This document shows, in pieces, positions 34,752 to 46,789 of a stretch of DNA of 64,000 nt (position 1 is the stretch's first letter; the number at the start of each line of letters is the position of its first letter). Under the pieces are notes generated by a model. It had not been told where the DNA came from. It ran no database searches and saw only the letters and a program-made list of their open reading frames with translations. Made by a program: the position numbers and the translations under genes. This DNA comes from Sulfurospirillum diekertiae (GTDB lineage: Bacteria > Campylobacterota > Campylobacteria > Campylobacterales > Sulfurospirillaceae), in the NCBI RefSeq assembly GCF_002309535.1, contig NZ_CP023275.1, positions 2,666,001 through 2,730,000 on the forward strand, given 5' to 3'.

Positions 34752-35924
34752 TTATTTCTCAACTCTCAACAACAATCCATTCAAATAAAACGATGCAGCG
34801 GCATTAATTAGGCATGGGTGGTCGCTGTCTTGTTGCATTTGTTCTAACAAAATGTATTGCACTTTAAGATCGTGGGAGACTTCCATGGCGATATCTAACA
34901 GTTCTTTTTTGCCGACGTGAAAGGAGCAGGAGAAGAGCGCGATTGAACCTCCGTCTTTGACGGCTTTGGTAGACTCCATCAAGAGGTGTTTAAAGCCTCG
35001 TTTAGCGCCATTGGCTTGCTCTTTGGCTTTGGCAAAAGAGGGGGGATCGAGTACAATGAGATCAAAACTGTTTTTGTATTTTTTCTCTTTCATAAAGGTA
35101 AACGCATCGGCGGCATACGCTTCGTATGTTTCCATTTTATTGGCTTCGAGGTTGGCTTTGGTTTGTGCTATGGCGGATTCGGAGATGTCTACAAAAACGG
35201 CATTTTTAGCGCCCTTTGAGAGTGCATGGATGCCAAAACCACCGGCATTACAGCAAAGATCAAGCACGATGTCGTTCTCTTTGATGTAACTCGCACAAAT
35301 AGCTCTATTTTTACGCTGGTCGAGGTAAAAGCCTGTTTTTTGGGCATCTTCAATATCCACTAAAAAGGTCAAACCATTCTCTTGGAGTTCAAACTCTTTG
35401 GAAGGTGTGCCAAAAAGTGTGCCGTTTTTACTCTCTAACCCTTCGATTTCACGGGAGTGTTCATCGGATTTTTCAACGATCCATAAAGGGTTCACGAGCT
35501 GTTTCAGCGTACTTAAAATGAGTTCACGAAAGGTTTCCATACCCGCTGTATTGATCTGAATGGAGAGCGTATCGCCATACTTGTCCACAATAAGCCCTGG
35601 TAAGAAATCTGCTTCGGAGTGAATGAGACGCACGGCATTGGTTTGAGACAGAAGTGCCTCACGCTTTGCGATGGCTCTTTTGATGCGGTTATGGAAAAAC
35701 TTTTTACCAATCTCCTCTTTGCCAAAGCTCAGAATGCGCGCGAAAATCGCGCATTTTGGATTGACATAGGCGGTTCCTAAAAAACCATCTTTTTTGGAAA
35801 AGAGCGCGACGACTTCACCGCTTTGAAACTCCTCTAAGCTAGAGTCAATTTCGTTAGCATAAACCCATGGGGTAAAGCGTCTTATTTTGGGAACAACGGA
35901 GTGTTTGATATAGACTTTATTCAA
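34752..35924 (-). CDS. Class I SAM-dependent rRNA methyltransferase (RlmI-like)
   Basis: A 390-residue protein. An N-terminal PUA-like domain (1 to about 75) precedes a Rossmann methyltransferase with motif I VLDLCCNAGGFGIHAL, motif IV LDPPSFAKAK and a C-terminal GSIALFSCSFHVGK. This layout matches RlmI/YccW family 23S rRNA m5C methyltransferases. Its start overlaps the stop of the upstream alpha/beta hydrolase gene by 8 bases. Confidence 0.85.
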   Translation of the reverse strand: MNKVYIKHSVVPKIRRFTPWVYANEIDSSLEEFQSGEVVALFSKKDGFLGTAYVNPKCAIFARILSFGKEEIGKKFFHNRIKRAIAKREALLSQTNAVRLIHSEADFLPGLIVDKYGDTLSIQINTAGMETFRELILSTLKQLVNPLWIVEKSDEHSREIEGLESKNGTLFGTPSKEFELQENGLTFLVDIEDAQKTGFYLDQRKNRAICASYIKENDIVLDLCCNAGGFGIHALSKGAKNAVFVDISESAIAQTKANLEANKMETYEAYAADAFTFMKEKKYKNSFDLIVLDPPSFAKAKEQANGAKRGFKHLLMESTKAVKDGGSIALFSCSFHVGKKELLDIAMEVSHDLKVQYILLEQMQQDSDHPCLINAAASFYLNGLLLRVEK

Positions 35925-36699
35925 TGATTTTTCCTAATATAGTTTGTAGCTCTTTTGTAAAGGCAGGGTGTTCAAAAACGTTATTATGTGTTGTATGGCT
36001 CAAGATTACATGTAAAGGACGACTCGGCATCACCTCTAAGAGTTTTTCAAGATGGTAATGAGGAATAACGGTGTCATTTTCAACTTCCATCACCGCTATT
36101 TTTGACTTGACTAAAGGAAGGTACTCAATGGTTTCAAACTTGTTTTTAAGCATCAGATCAATCGGAAAGAAAGGGTACTTAATTTTGGCGATAGAGAGGA
36201 TTGAATCGTAAGGACTAATAAGCACCAAACCATCTACTACCCTTTGCGAAGCAAGATAGGTCGCAACTCCCGTTCCTAAGCTTCGCCCAATCAATACCAC
36301 TTTACGTCCTTTTGCGTACGTATCGTAAATCTTGAGCGCATCTTCAAACAAGGCTTGCTCACTTGGCATTCCTGTACTTTCGCCATAGCCTCGATAGTTA
36401 AAAGCAATGATGTCGTAGCCTTGAATATCCTTTACATGTAAAAGAAATTGGGTAGCGTCATCCGCATTACCCCCAAAGTAAAGAATGACTCCCGCATCGC
36501 TTTGTGCATCATGTCGCAATACCCCTTCTAAATCAACGCCCTCTTTGACATGTAAAGAGAGGGGCTCAATCGTTTCACCACTCACTTTGGCTTGCTTTAC
36601 AATCGCCTTAATATTGAACACTTGCGCATCTTGGGTAAAATAGAGATACCCCATCGCTACCAAATAGAGCCCAATAATCCCAAGTAAGAGTTTTTTCAT
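35917..36699 (-). CDS. Membrane-anchored alpha/beta hydrolase
   Basis: The protein has 260 residues with an N-terminal membrane anchor or signal (about 4-20). The alpha/beta-hydrolase nucleophile elbow is GRSLG (IGRSLGTGVATYL), with an oxyanion region YFGGNADD, NYRGYGESTG, and a likely catalytic His in HTTHNNVFEHP. It is similar to BEM46/YqkD-type hydrolases; the substrate is unknown. Two palindrome copies (36006 and 36431) and a one-mismatch copy (about 36545) are inside. Confidence 0.82.
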   Translation of the reverse strand: MKKLLLGIIGLYLVAMGYLYFTQDAQVFNIKAIVKQAKVSGETIEPLSLHVKEGVDLEGVLRHDAQSDAGVILYFGGNADDATQFLLHVKDIQGYDIIAFNYRGYGESTGMPSEQALFEDALKIYDTYAKGRKVVLIGRSLGTGVATYLASQRVVDGLVLISPYDSILSIAKIKYPFFPIDLMLKNKFETIEYLPLVKSKIAVMEVENDTVIPHYHLEKLLEVMPSRPLHVILSHTTHNNVFEHPAFTKELQTILGKIIE

Positions 36700-37283
36700 A
36701 CATCTTCCTTTTTCAAAAATACGGTGAAATCACCTTCCATATAGTCCTCATACATTTCAACATCGTAAGCAAACTCACTCGTATATGCTTCAATTTCATG
36801 AGGTAAAAAATAGTTAAAATGCCCCTCTTTCTCTTCACCCTTGAGCAGATTAAACACAAAACCTTTCTTAGAGGCTTCATAACAACGGCGAATAAACAAA
36901 AACGTCTCAAAACGGTTTAAAATATTCATCGAGCCACTGGCAATATAAAAGTCCGCCAATTCAAGCTCGTCATTTAAAATATCTTTACGGGCAAAATGCT
37001 GTTTAGTCCGTTTGTGTGCCACAAAAATGGCCTCTTGGAGCGTATCATACCCAATATATTTACGAGGTAAAGAACCTTTTTGCTGTAAAAAAAGATAGAG
37101 ATCGCCAAACCCGCATCCTGCATCCACAATCTTGCTTGAAGGCAAGTGTGGTTCTAAAAGCGCATGAATCACTTCAAAACGTATATGCTGCGACTGTTTT
37201 GAATTCCAATTCAACCCTCTGGCCGTGCAACCATACCGTTTGATAGCATTTTCATAAAAAGTTTGATTATTGATACGTGGCAT
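36696..37283 (-). CDS. Class I SAM-dependent methyltransferase
   Basis: A 195-residue single-domain methyltransferase with motif I VDAGCGFGDLYLFL. The N-terminal NQTFYENAIKRYGCTARGLNWNSKQSQ is seen in uncharacterised Campylobacterota homologues. It overlaps the hydrolase start (ATGA). The substrate cannot be inferred. Confidence 0.8.
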   Translation of the reverse strand: MPRINNQTFYENAIKRYGCTARGLNWNSKQSQHIRFEVIHALLEPHLPSSKIVDAGCGFGDLYLFLQQKGSLPRKYIGYDTLQEAIFVAHKRTKQHFARKDILNDELELADFYIASGSMNILNRFETFLFIRRCYEASKKGFVFNLLKGEEKEGHFNYFLPHEIEAYTSEFAYDVEMYEDYMEGDFTVFLKKEDV

Positions 37284-37293
37284 GAAGGAAGGC

Positions 37294-37327
37294 TAAAAAA
37301 AGAGCGGCACTTAAACCAAAAGTGCCG
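37294..37327 (-). terminator. Terminator at the 3' end of the FlaC-like gene
   Basis: On the minus strand CGGCACTT (37327-37320) pairs with AAGTGCCG (37312-37305), followed by CTC and seven T. The stop codon of the FlaC-like gene lies in the loop. Confidence 0.75.
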
Positions 37328-38060
37328 AAATATTTTGTTGCATCATATTGTTTTGATGAATTTGAGTTAAAACAGAACTGGTCAGTTTGATCTGATCGCT
37401 GTTGATTGCTGCAATCTTTTGATCGAGGGGAGTTTCAGACATCTGAGAATTGGCACTGCTTAAATTTGTCATTGTCGTCAAGGAACTGTTGATACTGCTG
37501 CTAGCGCTGTTGATCTGAGAACTGATGGTAGACGAAAGAGCGCTCATATTGTCTCTAAAACTTGCAATGCCCGCTTGATCACTAATTTTAAGATCACTTA
37601 AGCCTGAAACATTGAGTCCATAATTACTACTGAGAAGATTTTGACCATTGTAGGTTGTTTGGTTTGCAATATCCTGCATGGCGGTACTAATATCTGTAAA
37701 CTCTTTTTGCAAGCTTGTTTTTTGCTCAGTTCCAAGGGTGGCGTTATTGTAACGCACGGAGAGGTCATTTAATTTATCGGTTCCTGCTTGAATTGCCTGA
37801 ACAGAAGCGTCAGCAATTTGGTACATACTAACCGTTTCATTTGAATTTTGCACCCCTTGACTTAAGGCTGCTATCTGAGATGCGAGTGAATCTGAGATAA
37901 CCAAAGTAGCGCCATCGGTACCATTAACCTCTTTGGTCGCATTGATTTTTTCTAACATAATATCAGTTTGAGATTTATTTTGAGTGATTAAGTTGAGTAC
38001 TTGCGTATTGGAACTACTGGAAACGTTCATCAGATGCTCCTCATTTAAAGATACATTCAT
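37311..38060 (-). CDS. FlaC-like short flagellin-family protein
   Basis: The protein has up to 249 residues; an alternative ATG at 38030 with GAGGAG upstream gives 239. It has flagellin-like coiled-coil termini: ATLVISDSLASQIAALSQGVQNSNE and the D0/D1-like C-terminus NMMQQNISALL. There is no variable central domain and the N-terminal helix is shortened. Size and pattern match C. jejuni FlaC, which is secreted through the flagellar apparatus and is not a filament subunit. It is divergent from pseB, the start of the flagellar glycosylation locus. Confidence 0.78.
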   Translation of the reverse strand: MNVSLNEEHLMNVSSSSNTQVLNLITQNKSQTDIMLEKINATKEVNGTDGATLVISDSLASQIAALSQGVQNSNETVSMYQIADASVQAIQAGTDKLNDLSVRYNNATLGTEQKTSLQKEFTDISTAMQDIANQTTYNGQNLLSSNYGLNVSGLSDLKISDQAGIASFRDNMSALSSTISSQINSASSSINSSLTTMTNLSSANSQMSETPLDQKIAAINSDQIKLTSSVLTQIHQNNMMQQNISALLV

Positions 38061-38098
38061 TATACTACTCCTATTATACGAATGTCAAATTCAAAAAC

Positions 38099-38112
38099 GG
38101 TACTGAAATTGC
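38099..38112 (+). promoter_or_regulatory. Possible sigma-54 promoter of the pse operon
   Basis: CGGTACTGAAATTGCT has the GG-N10-GC spacing of a -24/-12 element and points toward pseB. It departs from consensus at the -24 flank, so it is weak evidence. Confidence 0.35.
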
Positions 38113-38160
38113 TTTTGAGAAGTAAAGCATGCCCCAGTAGCGAGCATCGTCAATTTATGA

Positions 38161-40294
<2,134 letters not shown>

Positions 40295-40298
<4 letters not shown>

Positions 40299-41005
40299 GA
40301 CTGGCTATTATTCCTGCACGAGGAGGAAGCAAACGCATTCCTCGTAAAAACATTAAAGAATTTTGTGGCAAACCCATGATCGCTTACAGCATTGAAGCCG
40401 CCCAAAAAAGTGGCTGTTTTGACAAAATTATTGTGAGCACCGATGATGAAGAGATTGCCGCATTGGCACGCACATTAGGGGCTGAAGTTCCTTTTATGCG
40501 CCCCAAAGAGCTCAGTGATGACCACACGGCAACCATTCCTGTCATCGCCCATGCGATACGAGAAACATGCCATAAAGAGTTATCACAATTAGATGCCATC
40601 TGTTGTATTTATGCGACGGCTCCTTTTGTGCAAGCGATGTTTATTAAAGAGGCATACGAAAAACTTAAACGCACCAAAGCGTCATATGCCTTTAGCGCAA
40701 CCAGTTTTCCTTTCCCCATTCAGCGTGCCATTCGCCTCACGAAAGAAGATCGTGTCGAGATGTTTTCACCGGAACACTTTAATACCAGAAGCCAAGATTT
40801 GGAAGAGGCGTACCACGATGCGGGACAATTTTACTGGGGAACACCCGAAGCTTGGTTGGAAGGCAAAATCATCTTTGCACCTCACTCTACCGCCGTTCTT
40901 TTACCTCGACATTTGGTGCAAGACATCGACACACCCGAAGATTGGATGAGGGCTGAGTTTATGTTTAAAGCACTTGGACTGCATGAAAACACTCATACGA
41001 GCTGA
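40295..41005 (+). CDS. pseF: CMP-pseudaminic acid synthetase PseF
   Basis: A 236-residue CMP-sialate synthetase-like nucleotidyltransferase with ARGGSKRIPRKNIKEFCGKPMIAYSI and ATAPFVQ. It activates pseudaminic acid with CTP. It is translationally overlapped with pseC and pseG. Confidence 0.93.
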
Positions 41006-41846
41006 TAGTTCAAGCACCATCGGGCTTGGGCATATCATGCGTGATTTGGTGCTTGCCAAAAGTTTTGAGGGTGAAGTTATTTTTGCGTGCCAAAACTTGG
41101 AAGGCAACATCATCGCCTCCATTCCTTACGATGTTAAAATTTTAAAATCAAACCGTGTAGAAGAACTCATCGCCCTCATCAAATCTTTACATGTAAAACA
41201 CTTAGTGATCGATCATTACGGTATTGACGCGCAGTTTGAGCACACCGTAAAAGAAGCTACGGGGGTGAAAATCCTCAGCCTAGATGACACCTACCAAGCG
41301 CATGCGTGCGATATTTTGCTCAACCACAACCTTTGCGCGGATGCCTCACGGTACAAAAACCTCGTTCCCAAAAACTGCGAACTGCGTTGCGGAAGCCTTT
41401 ACACGCTCATTCGCGATGAGTTTCGAGATGAAAAAAAACAGACACGTGAAAAAATTTACGACATCCTCATTGCTATGGGCGGAACGGACGCCTCGAACAT
41501 CACGCTTTCCATTTTAAAAACCCTTTCCCACTCTTTACATGTAAGCGTTTTAACAACCACGGCAAATGCTCATCTGGGCGAGCTTCAAAACTATGTCCAA
41601 GATCACCCCAACATCGCTTTACATGTAAACTCCAACGAAGTTGCCAAACTGCTTCATCAAAGCCGCCTTGCCATCGTAACACCGAGTGTCATGGTGCATG
41701 AAGTGCTTTTTATGGAAGTGCCCTTCATTGCGATTAAAGTAGCGAGCAACCAAGACGATATGTTTGCATATCTTCAAGCACAAGGCTACCCTGTTTTAAA
41801 GGAGTGGGATGCGTCTTTATTTATGCAACTTTACAACGCTCAGTGA
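40983..41846 (+). CDS. pseG: UDP-sugar hydrolase PseG
   Basis: A 287-residue GT-B-like hydrolase that removes UDP from the 2,4-diacetamido sugar. The N-terminal GLGHIMRDLVLA and IAMGGTDASN motifs match PseG. The start is ATG 40983 (MKTLIRAD), giving a 23-bp overlap with pseF. Three palindromes fall within it (41187, 41535 and 41618), the densest cluster in the window. Confidence 0.9.
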   Translation: MKTLIRADSSSTIGLGHIMRDLVLAKSFEGEVIFACQNLEGNIIASIPYDVKILKSNRVEELIALIKSLHVKHLVIDHYGIDAQFEHTVKEATGVKILSLDDTYQAHACDILLNHNLCADASRYKNLVPKNCELRCGSLYTLIRDEFRDEKKQTREKIYDILIAMGGTDASNITLSILKTLSHSLHVSVLTTTANAHLGELQNYVQDHPNIALHVNSNEVAKLLHQSRLAIVTPSVMVHEVLFMEVPFIAIKVASNQDDMFAYLQAQGYPVLKEWDASLFMQLYNAQ

Positions 41847-42291
41847 GCCTCAAAAACAGATGATTTTAGCGTGGCGAAATCACGAAAATGTCAAAGCGTA
41901 CATGTACAATACGAATGACATCAGCGAAGCAGAACATTTTGCTTTTATCGAGTCTTTGGAAACACGTACAGATAGACGTTACTTTTTAGTACAACATGAG
42001 GGTGTTGATATAGGCGTTATCGACTTTAATGACATTTCAGCCACTTCTGCGACACTCGGACTCTACGCAAACCCAAAGCTCGATCAAAAAGGGATTGGTT
42101 CGCTTTTGATGCAAAGCATTGTAGAGTATGCATTTAAGAGATTAAAGGTGCAAATACTCAAAGCGGAAGTTTTTGAGGAGAATGCTAAGGCAAAAGCGTT
42201 GTATGAAAAATTTGGATTTTGCGAAAAAGGGCGTAAAATGGTCAATGAAAAAGAGGTTATTTGCATGGAGCTTGCCAATGAACATCAGTAA
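41809..42291 (+). CDS. pseH: UDP-4-amino-sugar N-acetyltransferase PseH
   Basis: A 160-residue GNAT enzyme that acetylates the PseC product, with a CoA-binding region DQKGIGSLLMQSIVEYA. It overlaps both neighbours. The family match rests on the GNAT core plus its place between pseG and pseI. Confidence 0.88.
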   Translation: MRLYLCNFTTLSEPQKQMILAWRNHENVKAYMYNTNDISEAEHFAFIESLETRTDRRYFLVQHEGVDIGVIDFNDISATSATLGLYANPKLDQKGIGSLLMQSIVEYAFKRLKVQILKAEVFEENAKAKALYEKFGFCEKGRKMVNEKEVICMELANEHQ

Positions 42292-43339
42292 TTTTAACTT
42301 AGATGGTACACATACGCTTATCATCGCGGAGCTTTCTGCTAACCATGGCAACGATATAGAGATCGCCAAAAAGACGATACGCGCCGCCAAAAAAGCAGGG
42401 GCAGATGCTATCAAACTACAAACGTATACTGCCGATACATTGACGCTCAACTGTGATAAAGAAGACTTTATCGTCAAAGGAGGCACACTTTGGGACAACA
42501 AAACCCTTTACGCACTCTACCAAGAAGCGTACACGCCGTGGGAGTGGCATCAAGAGCTTTTTGAAACCGCACAAGAAGAGGGCTTACTCTGCTTTTCGAC
42601 TCCATTTGACAAAAGCGCGGTGGATTTTTTAGAGACACTGAACCCTCCTGCGTATAAAGTGGCAAGCTTTGAAGTGACCGATTATGAGCTTGTACGCTAC
42701 ATTGCATCCAAACACAAACCCATCATCATCTCCACAGGAATTGCCACCTTACAAGAGATCGAAGATGTGGTTGCACTCTGTCAAAAAGAGGGAAACAACG
42801 ACATTATTTTATTGCAATGCACCTCCTCTTACCCTGCCCCACTTGAAGGTGCAAACCTTTTAACCATTCCCGATCTTGCCAAACGCTTTGGAGTTATTGC
42901 TGGTTTTTCAGACCATACGCTCGGCATCACCGCACCCATTACCGCAGTAGCGCTAGGAGCTAAAGTCATCGAAAAACATTTCATTTTAGACAAAGCCATC
43001 GGTGGCGCGGATGCGAGTTTTTCACTTGATTTGGAAGCATTTACACAGATGGCTCAAGCCGTACGTGACACTGAAAAACTGCTAGGAAAACCCACCTACC
43101 ACACCGATGAAAAAAGCATCAAAGGCAGACAGTTTTCACGCAGTCTTTATGTCGCCAAAGATATTGCCAAAGGCGAAGTCTTAAGTGAAGAAAATATCCG
43201 CTCCGTTCGCCCAGGGTATGGTCTTCACCCCAAATATTTAAATGAGATTTTGGGCAAATACTCTACAATAGATTTAGAATTTGGAACTGCTCTTGCTTTT
43301 AAACATATAGAAGGAGATTTAGATGGAACAAACCGTTAA
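42278..43339 (+). CDS. pseI: Pseudaminic acid synthase PseI
   Basis: A 353-residue NeuB-family synthase condensing the hexose with phosphoenolpyruvate, with IIAELSANHGNDIEIAKKTI, STPFDKSAVDFLE and GFSDHTLGITAP motifs and a C-terminal SAF domain (about 285-353). The start is ATG 42278; the open frame continues upstream inside pseH but is not homologous there. Confidence 0.93.
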   Translation: MNISNFNLDGTHTLIIAELSANHGNDIEIAKKTIRAAKKAGADAIKLQTYTADTLTLNCDKEDFIVKGGTLWDNKTLYALYQEAYTPWEWHQELFETAQEEGLLCFSTPFDKSAVDFLETLNPPAYKVASFEVTDYELVRYIASKHKPIIISTGIATLQEIEDVVALCQKEGNNDIILLQCTSSYPAPLEGANLLTIPDLAKRFGVIAGFSDHTLGITAPITAVALGAKVIEKHFILDKAIGGADASFSLDLEAFTQMAQAVRDTEKLLGKPTYHTDEKSIKGRQFSRSLYVAKDIAKGEVLSEENIRSVRPGYGLHPKYLNEILGKYSTIDLEFGTALAFKHIEGDLDGTNR

Positions 43340-44279
43340 AGCGCTACATGAACAAAGAAGTAAACTTTGGGATGCAAGCATCGCAAACCACGCGAAATAC
43401 ATTGATCCAAAAACAGGTCTTTTTGAAACCAAATGGACACAAAATCGTCCTTGTCCTGTCTGTAAAGAAGATAACTGTATCGCTATTTTTGAAAAAGAAG
43501 GCGGTGTCTATGTCAAATGCTTGGGATGTGAGATGGTTTATATAAACCCTGTTTTTACAGACAGTGCCCTTACCCATTATTACCAAAGCAATCACTCCGT
43601 TCAATCAGAAATTGTAGAAAACAGTGATGAATTTTACGTTAATCTCTATAACCAAGGCTTAGATAGTATTGAAAGAATATCTTCCAAAGGAACTATCTTA
43701 GACATTGGATGCTCATCAGGTGTCTTTTTAGATGTTGCCCAAAAAAGATCATGGCAAACACATGGTGTAGAGCTCAATGAAAAAGAGTTTGAATTTGCCC
43801 AAAAGAAAGGACATCATGTCCATAATGCATTACTTGAGACACTTGATTTAAAAACTAAATTTGATGCGATTACGCTTTGGGATGTCTTTGAACATATTAA
43901 AGATGGTGAGTTTTATCTGAAAATGATGTCAAAATTACTGCAAAAAAACGGTGTGATATTTTTACAAATTCCCAGTTCTGATTCACTTGCTGCTAAAATT
44001 TTGCAAGAGAAATGCAATATGTTTGACGGCTTAGAACATGTCAATATTTACGGCGTTAAAACGATTACAAAACTCGCCGAGAAATGTGGACTGGCTGTTC
44101 TTGATATACGAACCGTTATTTCAGAAATTGGTGTTATCAACAACTATCTTAGTTATGAAAATCCTTACCTTGGCAATACAACCAATAAAACCACTATCCC
44201 CAATCTTATTGATGAAAAAACACTTCATGAAAAACTTTTGGGCTATAAACTCCAAGTTGTTTTAGGAGTTAAAGCATGA
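43323..44279 (+). CDS. Class I SAM-dependent methyltransferase with N-terminal zinc-binding motif
   Basis: The protein has 318 residues. Cys pairs CPVCKEDNC and CLGCEM (residues about 41-66) form a zinc-ribbon-like N-terminus, followed by a Methyltransf_23-type domain with motif I LDIGCSSGVFLDVA. Similar genes occur in sugar-modification loci. It may methylate a sugar or a flagellar glycan; this is inferred from its place between pseI and pseA. From here to about 48800 the sequence looks more AT-rich and lacks the palindrome. Confidence 0.83.
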   Translation: MEQTVKALHEQRSKLWDASIANHAKYIDPKTGLFETKWTQNRPCPVCKEDNCIAIFEKEGGVYVKCLGCEMVYINPVFTDSALTHYYQSNHSVQSEIVENSDEFYVNLYNQGLDSIERISSKGTILDIGCSSGVFLDVAQKRSWQTHGVELNEKEFEFAQKKGHHVHNALLETLDLKTKFDAITLWDVFEHIKDGEFYLKMMSKLLQKNGVIFLQIPSSDSLAAKILQEKCNMFDGLEHVNIYGVKTITKLAEKCGLAVLDIRTVISEIGVINNYLSYENPYLGNTTNKTTIPNLIDEKTLHEKLLGYKLQVVLGVKA

Positions 44280-45412
44280 GAATTTGTACTAAATGTGTAA
44301 TGCCCGACACCAAACCTGATTTACATTTTGATGAATTTGGCGTCTGTGATGCCTGTCGCTCGCAAGAGGCTAAAAATCAAAAAATTGATTGGGACAAAAG
44401 AGAAAAAGAATTTTTAGACATTGTCCATGTAAACAAAAAAAATGCTGACTATGACTGTGTTATTGGTGTCAGTGGCGGCAAGGATTCAACATTTCAAGTG
44501 CTCAAAGTTAAAGAACTTGGGCTTAATCCACTGTGTATCTGTTTTGAACCCACCATTCCAACAGAGATTGGTAGAAAAAATCTTGAAAATCTCAATAATT
44601 TAGGGGTTGACCTTATCCATGTAAAGCGCAATCCTATTGTGTATAAGAAATTGGCGCGTGAAGCTATCAAACGCACAGGTGACTGTGAGTGGCAAAACCA
44701 TTTAGGTATTTTTACCGTTGTTCCTCATTTTGCCGTTAAATTCAACATTCCACTCATTATTTGGGGGGAAAGCCCTCAAATCGAATATGGTGGCCCCGCA
44801 AGCAGTAAAACGAGAAATATCTTAGACCGCCAATGGTTAGAAGAATTTGGTGGACTTTTAGGTAATAGAATCTCTGATATGATAGGCGTTGAAGGCATTA
44901 CTGAACGTGATTTATCACTTTACATGTACCCAAAAGATGAAGATATTCATCGCGTTGGCGTAACGGGACTTTTCTTAGGTTATTATTTCAAATGGGATTT
45001 AAGAGAAGTGCTCAAAAAATCGCATGCTAATGGTTTTTCAACAACAATTCGCCCCGTTGAAACGACCTATGAAAATTTTGAAAATTTAGATTGCTACAGT
45101 AACCATGTTCATGACTATCTCAAATACGTCAAATACGGCTTTGGACGCGCTACGGACAATGCTTGTTTAGATATACGTCTGGGCTATATCAGCAGAGAAG
45201 AAGGCGTGCGTCTTGTGAATAAATACGACGGTATTCCTCCTCGCCTTGCTATCAAAGAATATTTAGACTACACCGGCTTTACACGTGCGGAATTTGATCT
45301 CATCGTAGACTCCTTTACCAATAAAAGAATCTTCCAAAGAGATGCCAATGGCAAATTTATCAAAGATATAGACGGTTCATTGGTACGAAAAGAGGAATAT
45401 CTTGTCCGCTAA
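44276..45412 (+). CDS. pseA: N-acetyl sugar amidotransferase (PseA/WbpG-like)
   Basis: A 378-residue amidotransferase with a Cys-rich N-terminus (CTKCVMPDTKPDLHFDEFG, CDACR) and a PP-loop GVSGGKDSTFQ. PseA is needed to make the acetamidino form of pseudaminic acid; WbpG does the same for a related sugar with HisH2/HisF2 supplying ammonia. Here hisH- and hisF-like genes follow immediately. The reaction is inferred from this set. Confidence 0.87.
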   Translation: MRICTKCVMPDTKPDLHFDEFGVCDACRSQEAKNQKIDWDKREKEFLDIVHVNKKNADYDCVIGVSGGKDSTFQVLKVKELGLNPLCICFEPTIPTEIGRKNLENLNNLGVDLIHVKRNPIVYKKLAREAIKRTGDCEWQNHLGIFTVVPHFAVKFNIPLIIWGESPQIEYGGPASSKTRNILDRQWLEEFGGLLGNRISDMIGVEGITERDLSLYMYPKDEDIHRVGVTGLFLGYYFKWDLREVLKKSHANGFSTTIRPVETTYENFENLDCYSNHVHDYLKYVKYGFGRATDNACLDIRLGYISREEGVRLVNKYDGIPPRLAIKEYLDYTGFTRAEFDLIVDSFTNKRIFQRDANGKFIKDIDGSLVRKEEYLVR

Positions 45413-46034
45413 CATCGTCATTATTGATTATGGTATGGGAAATTTGCGCTCGGTGCAAAAAGCATTTGAAAAAGTAGGTTTTGTTGCTACTATAACCAGA
45501 GACCACGCCCTCATTAAAGAAGCTACTCACATCGTTTTACCCGGTGTCGGAGCTTTTGGCGATGCCATGAAAAATCTTAATAGCTTAGGACTCAGTGAAC
45601 TTTTACATAGTGAGGTTTTGGAGCGTAAAAAACTCTTTTTAGGTATCTGTTTAGGGATGCAACTCATCGCAGAAAAAAGTTATGAATTTGGAGAGCACCA
45701 AGGATTGGGCTGGATAGAAGATGCGAAAGTCGTGCGCTTTGAAGAGAGTGCCTTAAAAATTCCTCATGTGGGCTGGAATGAGATGAACTTTCATAACCCT
45801 AGTATTTTATTTAAAGAGATCCCCGATCATAGCAATTTTTATTTTGTACACTCTTACTATTTTGAAGCACCTTCAACGTATGCCATAGGGTATTGTGACT
45901 ATGGTAAATCTTTTGTCTGTGCCATCCAAAAAAACAATATCTTTGCAACGCAATTTCACCCTGAAAAAAGTCAAACACACGGACTTCAAATTATCAAAAA
46001 CTTTGCACAGTTAACGAAGGAATCGCTATGCTAA
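45402..46034 (+). CDS. hisH: HisH-type glutamine amidotransferase (glycan-locus paralogue)
   Basis: A 210-residue class I glutaminase with the nucleophile Cys in [10 protein letters not shown] and the His-Glu pair in FHPEKSQ. It starts at TTG 45402, overlapping the pseA stop, with AGAGGAA upstream. In glycan loci this enzyme pairs with HisF to deliver ammonia to the amidotransferase rather than to histidine synthesis; no other his genes are near. Confidence 0.88.
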   Translation: MSANIVIIDYGMGNLRSVQKAFEKVGFVATITRDHALIKEATHIVLPGVGAFGDAMKNLNSLGLSELLHSEVLERKKLFLGICLGMQLIAEKSYEFGEHQGLGWIEDAKVVRFEESALKIPHVGWNEMNFHNPSILFKEIPDHSNFYFVHSYYFEAPSTYAIGYCDYGKSFVCAIQKNNIFATQFHPEKSQTHGLQIIKNFAQLTKESLC

Positions 46035-46780
46035 AACACCGCTTGATTCCTTGTGTACTTCTAAAAGATTGGCAACTGGTTAAAAGCATCCAGTTTGGCT
46101 CTTTTCGTACCATCGGACACCCCACAGCAACCGTACGCGTTTACAATGCCCGAAATGTCGATGAACTCATCGTTTTAGACATTGATGCAAGCTTAAACAA
46201 TGAACCTATCAATACCGAAATCATTACCGATATGGCAAATGAGTGTTTTATGCCTCTTACCATTGGTGGCGGTATCAAAACCATTGAAGATGTTTACACG
46301 GTATTAGGTGCAGGTGCCGATAAAGTTTCGATTAACTCCGAAGCCATTAAACGACCATCTTTTATCAAAGAGATCGCAACAATTTTTGGCTCGCAATGTG
46401 TCGTTTGCTCTATAGACATTAAAAAAGTAGATGGGAAGTACCGAGTCTTCACTAAAAAAGAGGGGTTACTTGACATCGACCCGATTGAACTCGCCAAAGA
46501 GTACGAAGCGCAGGGTGCTGGAGAGATTTTGCTCACGTCCATTGATAGAGAAGGAACAACTCTTGGCTACGATACTGAGCTTTTAAAACTCTTTGCCAAC
46601 ACACTGCATATTCCTATTATCATCAACGGAGGTATGGGCAAGCCTGAACATGGTGTCGAAGCTTTACAAAATGGGGCAGATGCGCTCGCCGCAGCCTACA
46701 TTTTTCATTTTACACAATACACTCCACTCATGATCAAGGAAGAACTTAAAACGCACCACTACCCTGTTAGACTATCATAA
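46028..46780 (+). CDS. hisF: HisF-type cyclase (glycan-locus paralogue)
   Basis: A 250-residue TIM barrel with the HisF motifs [30 protein letters not shown] and [11 protein letters not shown]. It partners the HisH encoded just upstream (7-bp overlap). It probably serves the acetamidino-sugar step as in WbpG/HisH2/HisF2 systems. Confidence 0.88.
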   Translation: MLKHRLIPCVLLKDWQLVKSIQFGSFRTIGHPTATVRVYNARNVDELIVLDIDASLNNEPINTEIITDMANECFMPLTIGGGIKTIEDVYTVLGAGADKVSINSEAIKRPSFIKEIATIFGSQCVVCSIDIKKVDGKYRVFTKKEGLLDIDPIELAKEYEAQGAGEILLTSIDREGTTLGYDTELLKLFANTLHIPIIINGGMGKPEHGVEALQNGADALAAAYIFHFTQYTPLMIKEELKTHHYPVRLS

Positions 46781-46789
46781 GGATATAGT

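Noticed and set aside
45402-46780. hisH/hisF as part of a histidine operon.
   Set aside because: No other his genes are nearby. They directly follow a PseA/WbpG amidotransferase and fit the ammonia-supply role in glycan loci.
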